64,000 nucleotides of DNA from Lepidostoma basale (GCA_022606425.2 JAHDVF020000104.1:124001-188000), one strand, 5' to 3'; shown: positions 1-10,559, counted from the first letter of the stretch. A program made the numbers and translations. The notes: generated by a model from the letters alone, not told the origin.

Positions 1-217
1 CGTGGTTACGGAATAACAACAATTATTTTTAAAGTATATTGATGATAAATAAATTATTAAGATTACAGAAACTCATATTTGTTGTTAATTCAATTCCAAA
101 TGTAAGTTAAGACGAGAATCATAAATATTACTCTCAAGAATAACAAAAGGAAAATGAACGTACCAATCATAAAAACTTTATTATTCAAAGAAAGCTTATT
201 TAGAATGATTTGAATTA
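1..217. other. AT-rich sequence, nothing recognised
   Basis: No open frame, hairpin or repeat shared with the rest of the window was seen here. It ends where the first fold-back element begins. Confidence 0.5.
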
Positions 218-628
218 TTTTTTATAAGGATTAATTGTATCTCAATAGAGACGAAGATGTAAATTGTTTTCTGGGAACAGAATATGGTGGCCGAGGCGCT
301 TACAGGACTTATGACCTGTCATTGGTTGGGTTGAGTGATCGCTTTATGTTTAACAATAATACCCATTCCGCCCTTCTTACGACCTACACGTCTGACAAAT
401 TTTTGAAAGATGTATATATGCTAGAATGCTGCACTGCTCTTCACATTTTTTACTTCACTCTACACCTAGCGTCATCTATTAAGATTGGCAAATATGAGAT
501 TCTGTTCCCAGAAAACAATTTACATCTTCGTCTCTATTGAGATACAATTAATCCTTATAAAAAAAATTATCCGCAATGGGTAAAATCCAGTATCTGTCTA
601 AAAGAATTTGTATACATTCAAAATGTTG
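218..628. mobile_element. Fold-back element, family X, copy 1 (internally deleted)
   Basis: About 60 bp near 225-290 reappears inverted at about 500-562; both arms contain the string TCTCAATAGAGACGAAGAT or its reverse complement. The same unit occurs as a fuller palindrome at 48027-48735 and as single arms near 4731-5035 and 17660-17850. A further stretch after the right arm (to about 628) is also shared with 48660-48735, so the element or its insertion context extends beyond the terminal repeat. The 101-codon open frame inside is built from the repeat arms and is not regarded as a gene. No transposase is encoded, so mobilisation would have been in trans. Superfamily not identified. Confidence 0.7.
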
Positions 629-2115
629 ATTAGAATTAGAATCATATTATATATAATAACATATAATATAACAGATAAAATATATATATTCTCAGCGAGG
701 TGGATGATATTATCTGAAATGTAATTACATTATTAGTTAGAGAAATTCATACCTATGATATCAAATGAATTTGAGTGTTATTTTAGGTTCCGTAAAAAAA
801 CAATCAGGTAATTAGCTTGCTTTCATAATATATTCGGAATTTAAAGTATGAAAAAATAACAAGTGAATAACGTATTTCTGTTTTTGAAAAGTTTATTTCA
901 TAAAAAGAACATTCCAGTACACGCGTGTATTCAAAGATGTAATGTAAAAACCATGTAAATGCGTGATATCATTTTTGTACAAAATCTTCTTTCAGATGAA
1001 AATGAAATTGGCTCCTATTCACATTGAATTCGTACGAAAAAATAATAGTCAAACACGAAGTGACAGCATTTGTATAGAATGAAAATTTCAATTTCCTATG
1101 TAAGCGATAGTTTTATTGATACCGCACACCCAACGGTATCGGACGAAAAAAAATCCAACAAACGCAATCATGGCGAGGTGGAAAAAGTGGGAAAAGGGAG
1201 AAATCTCTGATGTTTGAGCCTTGCAATCAATATGGTGGCGGTGGCGCTCATTTGTTCGGGGGGTGTGAAACAGCTGAGACCCGGGATGGTGAAGGGGAGC
1301 TCGAAGCATTTGAGATAAAATTGTGTCGGTGAGATGTTTGGGAAGAGGTCATCGGTATACATTTTCCATTAAAAAGAACGCGTACTCGGTTCTAAGAATA
1401 TGATCAAATCATTTGTGTACTTTTTACCTCACAATTTCAAATATGCCCGTGTTTTACCGAGCGCGAGAATATGACAAAAAACACGTTTAATTTATTTTTC
1501 AGATCAAATCAGTTTATTATCTTAACAGACATTACAAAAAATATAAATGTTTAAGTATATACAATACATACATAAATATATACAATATAAACAATACAAT
1601 ACAGGTTTGTTTTGCGTGGTTCTCCCATAAAATTGGAGATATTTGGTGTATTAGTAAATTATTTTTATTTTAACAATAATTAATGTTTTTTTTATATCCT
1701 CTTAAACGTATTGGGTGTGTCCTGTTAGAAATGTGATATGTAAAATTTACTTTTTTCAAAACATCATTTACAACTAGACAAAAATTAATGTAAAGGCTCC
1801 TATGTGCGAATTCTCCTGGCAAATTTCTTTGTTGCCGCACTTTTATAATTTTTAGTTACGAAACTTAATACGTTGATACGTAAGATGTAATAAGCGATTC
1901 AACGAAGTAATAAAAATAATAATATTGATAACCATATATTTAATTACATTGCAGTGTAATTGAAAATAAAAGAATGTTATGTTTTAATTTTAATTTATAA
2001 AAAATCAAAGAGACTTTTACCTTTTTATATTCTTTGTTACATTTGAAATTATTTCACTGAAAAAGTTTTTTTAAGAATTATTAGTTAATGAACATAAAAA
2101 AAAAAAAATATTTTT
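629..2115. other. AT-rich stretch, no gene recognised
   Basis: Mostly AT-rich single-copy-looking sequence. A slightly GC-richer patch at about 1100-1370 carries two overlapping minus-strand frames of 73 and 64 codons in different registers. Neither resembles a known protein, and they look accidental. Confidence 0.45.
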
Positions 2116-2290
2116 TAGAAGTTTTAATATATTTTATTCAAATGACTTGTTTCACCTTATTTAGACAATATCAAATGCCATTTTATCAATCGATAATGTC
2201 TTAACGAGGCGAAACATGTTATTCCTATGTATTAGATATATGAAATTATATAGCCTCTAGACAAGATACGTTTTTGTTCATATTATTAGT
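2116..2290. repeat. Penelope/hammerhead-like repeat, family A, head-to-head pair
   Basis: Two inverted half-copies meet near 2165-2185. The right half on the plus strand has TCGATAA at 2190, a hairpin stem GTCTT/GAGGC (with G-U pairs), then GAAAC and AT-GTT. This is a decayed hammerhead-like core. The flanks are the family A body, an AT-rich stretch ending in a CTTCTAGAAAAC-like block seen in many other copies. Confidence 0.5.
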
Positions 2291-2965
2291 AAAAACTTTA
2301 TATTCATTATTTAATATGAAGTTCATAATTTAATATTTAATTCATTATTTAATATTTAATTGATAAACAATAATTAATCATGAAATAATAAATATAATAG
2401 ATTAATCTAAATTACATGGATTTATTTTACCACTTTTCTGTTATTCAAGAGGTAATCTGGTTTGTAATAAAGCACACAATTCTTGGCGGGCCCAACATCT
2501 TTGACCAAAATTCTCTTAAAGGTTGGTCACGGATTCTGATTGGAGATTATTCTATGTATTTTTTATGATAATTTTGGGAACGGGGAGAATTTCTACTAGG
2601 GACAATATTTCACATGTCAATTTAATACATATATACATCTCATTTATCAAAAATCGTATTTCGTAACAGTATTCGGTAGAAATATACAAATTTATTGTAT
2701 CTTGAACAATTATATGAAACTTCATATAAACTAGTAAGGGTTAGTATTTTATAAAAAAAATACAGTGTATTAAAAATGTCTGAATTGGTTGGTTGTCTCG
2801 TTCGATGATGTTAACATAAAGACCAATAACTGTGCAAAATTGCAAAGTAATTGAGTAATGTAGTATAGTCTAAACTTAAACACCGTAGAGATGTCAGTCG
2901 AGCTACATGACACAATAAACATTGTCCACTTTTTTTAATGTTTAAACTTTTTAACACCTACATTA
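2291..2965. other. AT-rich stretch, no gene recognised
   Basis: No open frame of note. Only simple AT-rich runs, including a short TTAATATTTAATTCATT-type reiteration around 2320-2365. Confidence 0.45.
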
Positions 2966-3241
2966 TTATTTCAAGAGTATTTGTTTTTTGAACGAACTTT
3001 CACTAATATGAAAGACGTCGATCTTGAAAGACACTGGCAATACTAGAGACAGGTTGTTTCTGCATGTTGAGATAAAAAACAGTTTGTGTTGACGCTGTCG
3101 AAGATAACCATCTGGAACATAAAGATGGATACCCTCCAAAATGACGGAATTATCAATGAATCTCCGGACAAATCTATAGAAATGGGTAAGTGTGAACCCA
3201 ACCCACCATATATGTAGGCTATCGGTTCTCAGCATGCCCAA
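2966..3241 (-). pseudogene. LINE family Q, C-terminal ORF2 fragment
   Basis: An open frame of 91 codons reads a non-LTR retrotransposon C-terminus. It contains HLYVPDGYLRQRQHKLFF, then TCRNNLSLVLPVS, then EIDVFH-like text and KQILL at the end. The same terminal peptide pattern (YVPD..LRQRQH, RTNLPLV, IDVFH.SESTFR.QILLTLES) recurs at 11.3, 15.1, 25.1 and 38.1 kb, so it is a repeated family. About 25 codons between LVLPVS and IDVFH are missing compared with the 25-kb copy. It abuts a plus-strand family Q 3' end, tail to tail. Confidence 0.75.
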
Positions 3242-3244
3242 GAG

Positions 3245-4015
3245 TAATCTTTAGAGAAAATATTGTATTCCTAATGTAGAACCATCTCTCATGCGTTCCT
3301 GGTATTATATACGGTAGAACCTGGTTAATTGGCAAAACTCTATAAATAGTAGACAAGTTCCGGTCCCACCCCCTTGGAGGACAAAAACCTCTTTAATTAG
3401 AAAAAAGAAACCTGTTTAATTAAGCACTACCTTTTCGACCTCTGTAATTGGAGAGCATTGCCTTCTCGATCTCTGTAAACTGACAACTCTTTAGTATTTG
3501 TTCAGTACTCATGGAAAGTGGCCCATTTTAGATCGCAATGTTTCACAAACCTAAATATAAAGGTCATGATTTGAGCTCGAAACTAAAACTAATCTAAGAA
3601 TTTGACGCCAGTAAATGTCGCTAAGAGATTTTAACAACATTTTTTACGTGTGAAACAGGCACATATAACTGATTTTTTTAAAGTCACATTAATTAAATTT
3701 ATTGTTCGTATTTGTATGCACGTATGTACAATAACAATTTACTAATTAAACCTTAATTAATTTTTTTTTATTGTTTTATGCATCAATCCATGAATTGTTT
3801 TTATTGCTTTTCTGTTTATGTGGTTACAAAACCTGGTTAAAAAACCAAAGCACATTCTGGACCTGCATACATGAAAAACTGGATAATTAGATAATCTAGT
3901 TAATTGACCATCGTAGACCTGGTCTTTTGGAATGCCAATTATCCAGGCTCTACTGAAATTATGTTTTACCTGTTTGTTTGTAATATCTTAGAGAAATAAA
4001 CTGAAAATACTCGTT
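3245..4015 (+). repeat. LINE family Q 3' untranslated end, split by a Tigger-like element
   Basis: The stretch 3252-3311 matches the 3' end seen after the stop codon at 11415-11475 and 25330-25385 (TATTCCTAATGT, CATCTCTCATGCGTTCCTGG). It then breaks, and the match resumes at about 3958 (TTTTACCTG, then TGTTTGTAATATC and AATAAACTGA). The interval between is the insertion described next. Confidence 0.65.
3312..3955. mobile_element. Tigger/pogo-like non-autonomous element
   Basis: Terminal inverted repeats begin CGGTAGAACCTGGTTAATTG on the left and, reading inward from the right end, CAGTAGAGCCTGGATAATTG. This is the style of Tigger-type members of the Tc1/mariner superfamily. The left flank is TA, as expected; the right flank is no longer a perfect TA. 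The interior repeats a motif like CCTCTTTAATTAG several times within the first 150 bp. No transposase frame is present. Confidence 0.65.
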
Positions 4016-4059
4016 AAACTATGTAATAACCGGCCTTCAATTAATTTAAATATTTGTAA

Positions 4060-4185
4060 TAAAAAACAGCTGTCCCGTAAAATAAAATACAATTGTGATT
4101 AAAAAAACAAAGTTTATTCATTAACAGTTTAAAATGTTAAGGTATCATCGTGTTTCGGCCAAAACAATGGACTATTTAAATATTG
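4060..4185 (+). repeat. Hammerhead-like repeat, family D, 5'-truncated
   Basis: Starts in the middle of the family D motif (ACAGCTGTC), then the AT-rich family D body, ending with GGTATCATCGTGTTTCGGCC. The same body is found at 32.3, 45.8, 47.8 and 61.1 kb. The core CTGATGA and stem are missing here. Confidence 0.55.
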
Positions 4186-4730
4186 TTTTTAACGAAAGTT
4201 AAATTATAGATGACTTCGTATTTATGTGGGTAACGTAGAGTTTGTACGTAAATCTACATTGTCGATTTTAATTATGTATTTTTAAAATGCAGACTGCATA
4301 CAGCGTGTTCGCGTGGGTCACAATAGGCTGCGGCAGTATTAATTAGCAAACTTTGAAAAGTACCGCCAACAATGCACAAAATTTAAATGAGTCTCTGAAT
4401 TTTTAAAATGGTGCCATAATAATTTCTGCAGTGAATTTATATTGCTCATATAAAGGAGCGACGTGCGGTCTAATAATATATTATTATGGTTAGGAGGTAA
4501 CAAAGTCATCAACAATTTATTTATCACCCAGACTTATTACTCACCAAACTATATGACGATTTGAATGCGTAAATTTAGTGGGAATTGTCATATTAATAAT
4601 TGCATAAAACACATCAATAAGTGGCAATTAGAATGGAATAATACTCCTGGCGACTTCTAACAATACGTTTATAGGCTACAGCCTTCGCATTGTGTTAATA
4701 AGGTAGTTTGCTAAATGCTGAAAATCATTC
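4186..4730. other. No feature recognised
   Basis: A 62-codon minus frame at 4339-4527 has no recognisable similarity and no supporting context. Otherwise AT-rich. Confidence 0.4.
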
Positions 4731-5035
4731 TCCATAGATGGCGTTAGTGGGTCGGTTGTATAAGTTAATCTTGAATAGATTCACAAGTACAACCAAATCT
4801 ACATAGATGGACAATTGAAACTGACACGTGAAGATAGGTATGGATTTTGAAGGATATATACATCTTCCAAAAATTTGTCATGCATGATCATAATAACAAA
4901 GGTGGAATGGGGAATGTTGTAATTACATAAAGCGTGCGCTTAACCCAACCAATGACAGGTCATAAGTCCTGTAAACACCTTGATCATCCATATTCAGTTT
5001 GCGTCTTCGTCTCTATTGAGATACAATTAAAACAT
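4731..5035. mobile_element. Fold-back element family X, single arm, copy 2
   Basis: Matches the right arm of the 48-kb palindrome: a CATAGATGGCGTTAGTG-like start, GGAATGGGGAATGTTGT in the middle, AACCCAACCAATGACAGGTC, and the terminal TCTCTATTGAGATACAATTA. The left arm is absent, so the copy is a truncated or recombined half. Confidence 0.6.
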
Positions 5036-5079
5036 CAATAAGTTTTTGGATTGAGTGATTTATTTGTTAAACTAACCAT

Positions 5080-5205
5080 CATCATCCCGGAGGGTAAGAC
5101 AGAAAGAATGTTATTTTCTGGCTTTCCATACTTCTCTCAATTCCTCAACATGCATGCATCGTGTCATGCACGCACGAGGATATTTCTGACTTCTCCATTT
5201 ATATC
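5080..5205 (-). pseudogene. LINE family T 3' fragment
   Basis: Minus strand reads the family T end: RACMTRCMHVEELREVWKAR, then a decayed form of the terminal AYPFGETA segment. The TTAG tail is lost. It directly abuts a plus-strand family T piece, which suggests rearrangement. Confidence 0.55.
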
Positions 5206-5440
5206 TAGTGCCAAACCTTATGAATGGAATGAAGCTGGCAAAAAATGATGAAAGAATGATAAATGCCGTAGAAATTAGATCACAGAGAAGAATGTTCGGG
5301 AAAACGGTGTATGATGCAATACTGAATGACAAAATAAGAAAGAAATGTAAGGAGCGTGCATGTTACGATATATTATATGAATAAAGATAACCTCAAGAGA
5401 TATGCCAGGATAGAGCAGTATGAATGGCGTATACAACTTT
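5206..5440 (+). pseudogene. LINE family T fragment, internally deleted
   Basis: Matches the family T coding strand from the 'GSEAWNW' region (degenerate) through the RSQRRMFGKTVYDAILND-like stretch. It then skips to the CQDRAV-like end at about 5405. Stop codons interrupt the frame. It belongs to the same divergent subfamily as 49.7 kb and 61.5 kb. Confidence 0.5.
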
Positions 5441-5461
5441 TTAACCATTCTACTCTGTTTA

Positions 5462-5660
5462 ACATGTATGTCTAAACCATCTCAGGGATCCTGTTTTAAT
5501 TTTATTTATGTTGCAATCATCTGTCTTACATTTCTTCCTTGTTTCGTCGTTCGGCATTCTAACACATTTCGATTTCCCGCACATTCTTCTCAGTGTTCTC
5601 ATTTTTACGGCATCTTACTTTCATTCTTCTTTTGCCAGCTTTAAGCTTTACTTACACATG
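5462..5660 (-). pseudogene. LINE family T fragment, divergent subfamily
   Basis: Minus strand carries the equivalent of the 49.7-50.1 kb copy: AGKRRMKVR at one end, then RNVREIEMC and FGHTC-like text, with several stops. A short CATGCATATAAGGGTTAGCAC block follows on the plus strand. Confidence 0.45.
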
Positions 5661-5843
5661 CATATAAGGGTTAGCACTAAAATTCATCAAGTACTGTCAT
5701 CTTTGCTTTAGTGGATATACCATAACTTTAACACTTTATTTTGTTTCAAACACCATCCCTTATTTCTATGTCTTTCTTGTTTTTTTTTCTCTTGTAAACA
5801 TAATGACATTTTTTATTTTCATTATTTGCAATGAAGTTTTACC

Positions 5844-5993
5844 ATGAAATTTCAAATAACAAAATTATTTTCTTGTAAACATGCTTCTCAGATAAATAAA
5901 TTCGGTATTAATATTATTTCACCTCAAACCGCATTCAAATAAATACGTATTTTGGTTCTGCTCTCAAAATATCTCTCTTAATGACTCTTTCTT
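5844..5993. repeat. 150-bp dispersed repeat, copy 1 of 2
   Basis: Nearly identical to 7330-7480, starting ATGAAATTTCAAATAAC and ending near CTCTTAATGACTCTT. The first 40 bp also match 48770-48810. No coding frame or terminal inverted repeat seen. Confidence 0.7.
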
Positions 5994-6257
5994 AGCATTT
6001 CAGGATGGATTTCTGGAAAAATTAAATACGAAGTAATTACACGGAAACGAAAACATTCAGGTACTGCCCCGGGGGCTAATTTTGTTAAAAGCTAACAACA
6101 ACTCAGAACTTGGAATTCGTTTAGACTCGAGCAGCTGAGAGAACTCTCGAAAATTCGACGTGGCTAATAGACATCTTATCTTAGAGAATCAACGAAAATC
6201 AAATATTTTATGACACAGGTATTTTTATTTGAAGCTTTATAACACCTATAAGAATCT
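5994..6257. other. No feature recognised
   Basis: Short single-copy-looking stretch with a GC-richer patch at 6065-6150. No frame or repeat assigned. Confidence 0.35.
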
Positions 6258-6610
6258 TTTATTAACTAACTAACTAACTAACCATCACGCCGTCTCCCCG
6301 AAGGGCTAGGCAGAAATAATGGACTGCCACGCTTTTCTTTTCTGACAAATTTCTCTCGCTTCCCTCAACATTCATACATCGTGTCATACACGCGCGTCGA
6401 TTTCTCTGACTCCTCACATGGCCGACATTAAATATTTGATTTATTTGATCGTGCCACGTTTTCGCTTCCCTCAACATTCATACATCGTGTCATGCACGCG
6501 CGTCGATTTCTCTGACTCCTCACATGGCCGACATTCAATATTTGATTTATTTGATCGTGCCACGTTTTCCTCAGTCTTCCTCTATTTTTGGTTCCATTTA
6601 CATCGTTAAT
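6258..6610 (-). pseudogene. LINE family T 3' end with an internal 106-bp tandem duplication
   Basis: Begins on the plus strand with a run of TAAC units (the TTAG tail read in reverse), then the reverse of the AYPFGETA end, RACMTRCMNVE and TWHDQINQI. The block 6357-6462 is repeated head-to-tail at 6463-6568 with two mismatches. This reiterates the coding segment for the GHVRSQRNRRACMTRCMNVE region. The duplication has a length of 106 bp, so it also shifts the reading frame. Confidence 0.8.
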
Positions 6611-6769
6611 ATATAATTTTTTACCATTATTTCTTCATTCATTCTTTAATTCGTGTAGATTTAGTAGAATTTCGTGGTAATACTCGTAATATACTCTTGG
6701 ATAACTTTTTAAAAACCTAGATTTTTTAAAACATCTTATAAAAAACTCCATTAAATCAATAATATGAAT

Positions 6770-6915
6770 TAAAATACCTGTTTTTTAGAAAGTTCAAAAT
6801 ATTTTATGGAAATGGCATGTTTCGCCTTGCTAAGGCATTATTAAAAGACGATATATGTCATTCCCATAAAATATAATAAAACTTCTAGAAAACACTTGTA
6901 ATTCATATTAATTAC
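6770..6915 (-). repeat. Hammerhead-like repeat, family A
   Basis: Minus-strand motif at about 6815-6850: AATAATG, stem GCCTT/AAGGC with loop AGC, then GAAACATGCC. The body follows the family A pattern. The core is TTAATAA rather than CTGANGA, so it is a relic. Confidence 0.5.
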
Positions 6916-7187
6916 TTTCACAACACTTTATTGCACTCAAAACGTGCATATTTCAGATAGAATTGACTCTTCATCGGTGTAAAAATTAAACGATTAATGA
7001 AATTATATATTTTTTTAAAGATTTTTTAGAACACATAATTCACAATGCTTTTGCATTATCAAAAGAAACGAGAATTAAATGCGCAGTTTTTTTTAATCAT
7101 ATTTATTTATTTATTTTATTCGTATGTTTATCATATATATAAGAGTATAGTATCCGTGCAAATGGAGTAGAATAATTAAAAAAAAAA

Positions 7188-7245
7188 CAGTGTGACAGTC
7201 ACACCGCCATCGCCGGGAATCAAACCCGAGACCTTCGTCATAAAT
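7188..7245 (-). repeat. SINE fragment (tRNA-derived head)
   Basis: On the minus strand the B-box-like GGTTTGATTCC and the following GGCGATGGCGGTGTGAC match the SINE at 40765-41005. The A box and tail are missing. Confidence 0.6.
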
Positions 7246-7329
7246 CAACAAATAATAATAAAGTTGTTAGAGTATGAATGAATACATCTGTTTTATTCAA
7301 GTTTTATTATATTTTATTGATTATATTTT

Positions 7330-7480
7330 ATGAAATTTCAAATAACAAAGATTATTTTCTTGTAAACATGCTTTTCAGATAAATAAATTCGGTATTAATA
7401 TTATTTCACCTCAAACCGCATTCAAATAAATACGTATTTTTGGTTCTGCTCTCAAAATATCTCTCTTAATGACTCTTCTT
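7330..7480. repeat. 150-bp dispersed repeat, copy 2 of 2
   Basis: Copy of 5844-5993 with only a few differences. It is directly followed by a family T LINE copy. Confidence 0.7.
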
Positions 7481-7494
7481 AATGAATGTATTAT

Positions 7495-7957
7495 TTAATG
7501 GAAGCGAAGCATGGAACTGGCAAAAGAAGGATGAAAGTAGAATAAATGCAGTAGAAATGAGATCTCTTATACGAATGTGTCTGATAGAGTGTCGAATGAA
7601 AATATAAGAAGTAAATGCGGTGCGAATGATGGTGTCATGAACAAAATAATGAAAGGATCATTATGATGATTTGGACATACGGAAAGAATGAATGAAGAAA
7701 GAATGGTAAAAAAATTATATGTTTATGATGTAAATGGAACCAGAAATAGAGGAAGCCCGAGGAAAACGTGGCACGATCAAATAAATCAAATATTGAATGT
7801 CGGCCATGTGAGGAGTCAGAGAAATCGACGCGCGTGCATGACACGATGTATGAATGTTGAGGAAGTGAGAGAAATATGTCAGGAAAGAAAAGTGTGGCAG
7901 TCCATTCCTTCTGCCTACCCCTTCGGGGAGACGGCGTGATGGTTAGCTAGTTAGTTT
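7495..7957 (+). pseudogene. LINE family T 3' end
   Basis: Plus strand reads GSEAWNWQKKDESRINAVEM, a decayed stretch with stops, then an open frame from 7688 to 7939. That frame contains NRGSPRKTWHDQINQILNV, RNRRACMTRCMNVE and the terminal SAYPFGETA, then a stop and a short TTAG tail. The order matches the C-terminal part of a non-LTR reverse transcriptase ORF. The clade is uncertain. Frame breaks and truncation make it inactive. Confidence 0.8.
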
Positions 7958-7974
7958 TAATAAAGTTGTTAATT

Positions 7975-8125
7975 AGTATGAATGAAAACATCTGTTTTAT
8001 TCAAGTTTTAATATATTTTATGGATTATTTATTATTTCTTGAACAATGATGTAAAACTCCATATTAAATTATTTCAATTGCATTTAAAGGCATTATCAAA
8101 TGTGTTATTTAATAATGCCTAAGGC
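7975..8125 (-). repeat. Hammerhead-like repeat, family A body
   Basis: Shares with other family A copies the order: exchange block ending CATCTGTTTTATTCAAGTTT, TATTTTATGG, TTGAACAATGATGTAAAACT, and GGCATTATCAAATG. The GAAAC core itself is not preserved. Confidence 0.4.
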
Positions 8126-8149
8126 GGTCGAGAAAGTCGTGTTTATTTT

Positions 8150-8640
8150 GCAAAAAAAACATTCGGTTAATTATTTTTTGTTTCGCTTTATAATTTAAAA
8201 AATATCGCGTTCCAGTCTATTATTTGCAAAAAAAAATTCATTTATCGCACAGTGAACAAAGTGCCCTTCTAGTTTTTAATAGCTTTCTTGGCCCATTAAG
8301 CATTATTTACAGGATGGGCGTTGTACTTTTTGCTTGAAATGTGTTAAAAGGTTTCCAGACACATCTCGCCCGCGGTAACGCCGCCCAGTGCGAGGGAGGC
8401 TCCCACCCACGTTTACGGCTCACAAAATAAGTGGGCGAAATTATCACTCGCGAGTTCTCCGTGATTAATAATCGCGGTTAAATATTCGCTATGCTTTGAT
8501 TCAAATTTTGTTGGGTAGGCATTATTGGAACACGCTTGTATATAAATATACATTTTTACGTATTTTGTTTATTTATTGTGAAGGCTTTCGTGGGGTGAAC
8601 GCTTCACTGTTAATTTTTATATTTAATATTTTTTATTTGT
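8150..8640. other. Non-repetitive stretch, GC-richer patch at about 8330-8520
   Basis: 8330-8520 is markedly richer in G and C than the surroundings, with clusters of CG dinucleotides, and shares nothing with other parts of the window. No open frame fits. It could be old unique host sequence. Confidence 0.4.
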
Positions 8641-8699
8641 TGTTTAATGAACAATCATAAATCAAGAAATATTAATAAAATCGTAAATTAGAATGAATA

Positions 8700-8870
8700 A
8701 AAACATCTTTTTTCTTCTATATGCGCCATACTTTGTGTTGTTATGATGGTTTATTATTTTTTTTTTATACACTTTGTTTATACAACATTTATATTTAAAA
8801 AATATAATTATATAGACATGTTTCGGACAAACAGTCTTCTTCAGTAAATATACATTTTTTAAAATATTAT
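8700..8870 (-). repeat. Hammerhead-like repeat, family B
   Basis: Minus-strand motif at 8815-8844: CTGAAGA, stem around GAC/GTCC, GAAAC, AT, GTC. The AT-rich body with the CGCCATACTTTGTGTTGTTA block matches 21850-21950 and 59880-60020. Confidence 0.55.
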
Positions 8871-8874
8871 AAAA

Positions 8875-9620
8875 TTGTTAACATCTGTTTTTTTCAAGTT
8901 TTAATATATATATATATTATGAATTATTTATTGTTACTTGCACAAAACTCCATATCAAATAATTTCAAAGGCATTTCAAGGCATTATCAAATGTATCACA
9001 TGATAATGCCTTAGATGGGCGAAACATGTCATTACATCTCAAATATAATAAAACTCCTAGAAGACAGACATTTTTATTCTCATTAATTATACATTTTATG
9101 GAAATGACAAGATTTGCATTGCTAAGGCATTATCAAATATGAAATATGAATAGGAATTTTGAGAATTTGAGAATGTTTTAGCAAGGAGAAACATGTCATT
9201 TCACTTTGTCATTGTTCTTGTTATATTTTATGTAAATGCCATTTTTTGCCATGCTTAGGCATTAGCAATTTTTTCTTTTGTGGTTTTGTATTGTCACTTA
9301 AGTATTCAATAATACCTTACCAAAGCGAAACGTGTCATTCCCATAATACTTAAATATACTCCTGAAAAAATACAGTTTTTACTCTTATAATAATAAAAGT
9401 TTTTATTTATTGATTCTTGAACAATGATGTTAAACTTCATATTAAATAATTAATACGAATGAAAACGTATGTTTTCTTGAAATTTCACTATATTTTATGT
9501 GAGTGACATGTTTCTCCTGTCCAAGGAATTAGCAAATGTTTTTTGTATTGCATTATCATTTAACAATGTCTTGGCGAATTCTAAATATAATAAAACTTCT
9601 AGAAAAGAGTCGTATAAATA
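8875..9620. repeat. Cluster of family A hammerhead-like repeats
   Basis: At least six half-copies in alternating orientation. The clearest on the plus strand is 9001-9032 (GATAATG, GCCTT/GGGC-like stem, GAAACATGTC). Others are near 9110-9140 minus, 9148-9200 plus, 9225-9270 minus, 9308-9340 plus (GAAACGTGTC) and 9500-9580. Each is flanked by the recurring TAATAAAACTTCTAGAAA block. Confidence 0.55.
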
Positions 9621-10004
9621 TAATTAATATTTATTATGTAAAATGTATCTTTTAAGTATCGACAAAAATGAATGAAAAATTTACCAGTTTAATGCGTGTC
9701 TAAATTCACCATATATTATCCCAATAATTAATTATTAGAGACACGAAAGTTTCCAGTTTGATCCGACGGCACATTGACGGATGGCGAGTGCGTGAGGGGT
9801 TGAAAGGAATTGAGTATTCGGTCCCTGACTTAAAAATGGACCACCACCAATTACGCATTAGGCCCAGATAGCTCGGATCCCCGGTATAGTGGCCAGTCTA
9901 TATTCATTAATAGGCTAATGCGACAGCTCGATGGAGGATAATATTTATTCGTTAAATTCTAATTTGTATAGAGACGCTAGATTAGGACCGTTTCGAATAA
10001 TATA
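9621..10004. other. No repeat recognised; GC-richer at about 9740-9960
   Basis: Unlike its flanks, this stretch shares no block with other parts of the window. No coding frame seen. Confidence 0.4.
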
Positions 10005-10559
10005 GTTATTTGTTACCAATATGAGAGAATGTTGCAAAAAAAATATTTAAAAAATCACGTTTTTCAACCAATTAATAATAACCTATTTGTTTCGTTATGA
10101 TTACTTAATTAAAAAGCGTAAGTATGTTAGTTCAAATACGTTTTGATAATTTTAGTTAGTTGAAAAGCGTAAGTATGTTAGTGAAAATACGTTATAATTA
10201 GTTAGTTGAAAAGCGTCAGTATGTTAGTTCAAATACGTTTTGATTATTGTAGTTAGTTGAAAAGCGTTAGTATGTTAGTTCAAATACGTTTTGATTATTG
10301 TAGTTAATTGAAAAGCGTAAGTATGTTAGTTTAAATACATTATGATTCGTTAGTTGAAAAGCGTAAGTATGTTAGTTCAAATACATTTTGATTATTGTAG
10401 TTAATTGAAAAGCGTAAGTATGTTAGTGAAAATTCGTAATAATTAGTTAGTTGAAAAGCGTATGTACATAAGTTCAAATACGTTTTGATGACTCAGTTGA
10501 AAAGCGTGATTTTTTAAATAAAAATATAGTAAGTTTCTTTCATATTGGTAACAAATAAC
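10005..10559. mobile_element. Fold-back element with internal 46/51-bp tandem array
   Basis: Terminal inverted repeats of about 60 bp: GTTATTTGTTACCAATATGA at 10005 and its reverse complement ending at 10559. The arms end in a TCACG(T/C)TTTTCAA block. Between them lie nine units marked by AAGCG at 10114, 10165, 10211, 10262, 10313, 10359, 10410, 10456 and 10502, i.e. spacings of 51, 46, 51, 51, 46, 51, 46 and 46. No transposase frame. The architecture resembles fold-back elements whose arms or loops hold tandem repeats. Confidence 0.75.

Noticed and set aside
235..540. 101-codon open frame near the window start
   Set aside because: It lies inside a fold-back element. Its ends are the inverted arms and the same sequence occurs in other copies without a conserved frame.
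6260..6285. Telomere-like TTAG repeats
   Set aside because: The unit is four bases and always follows a LINE C-terminus, so it is a retrotransposon tail rather than the insect TTAGG telomere repeat.
10110..10510. CRISPR-like array
   Set aside because: Units are contiguous tandem copies without unique spacers, flanked by transposon arms, in what looks like an animal genome.
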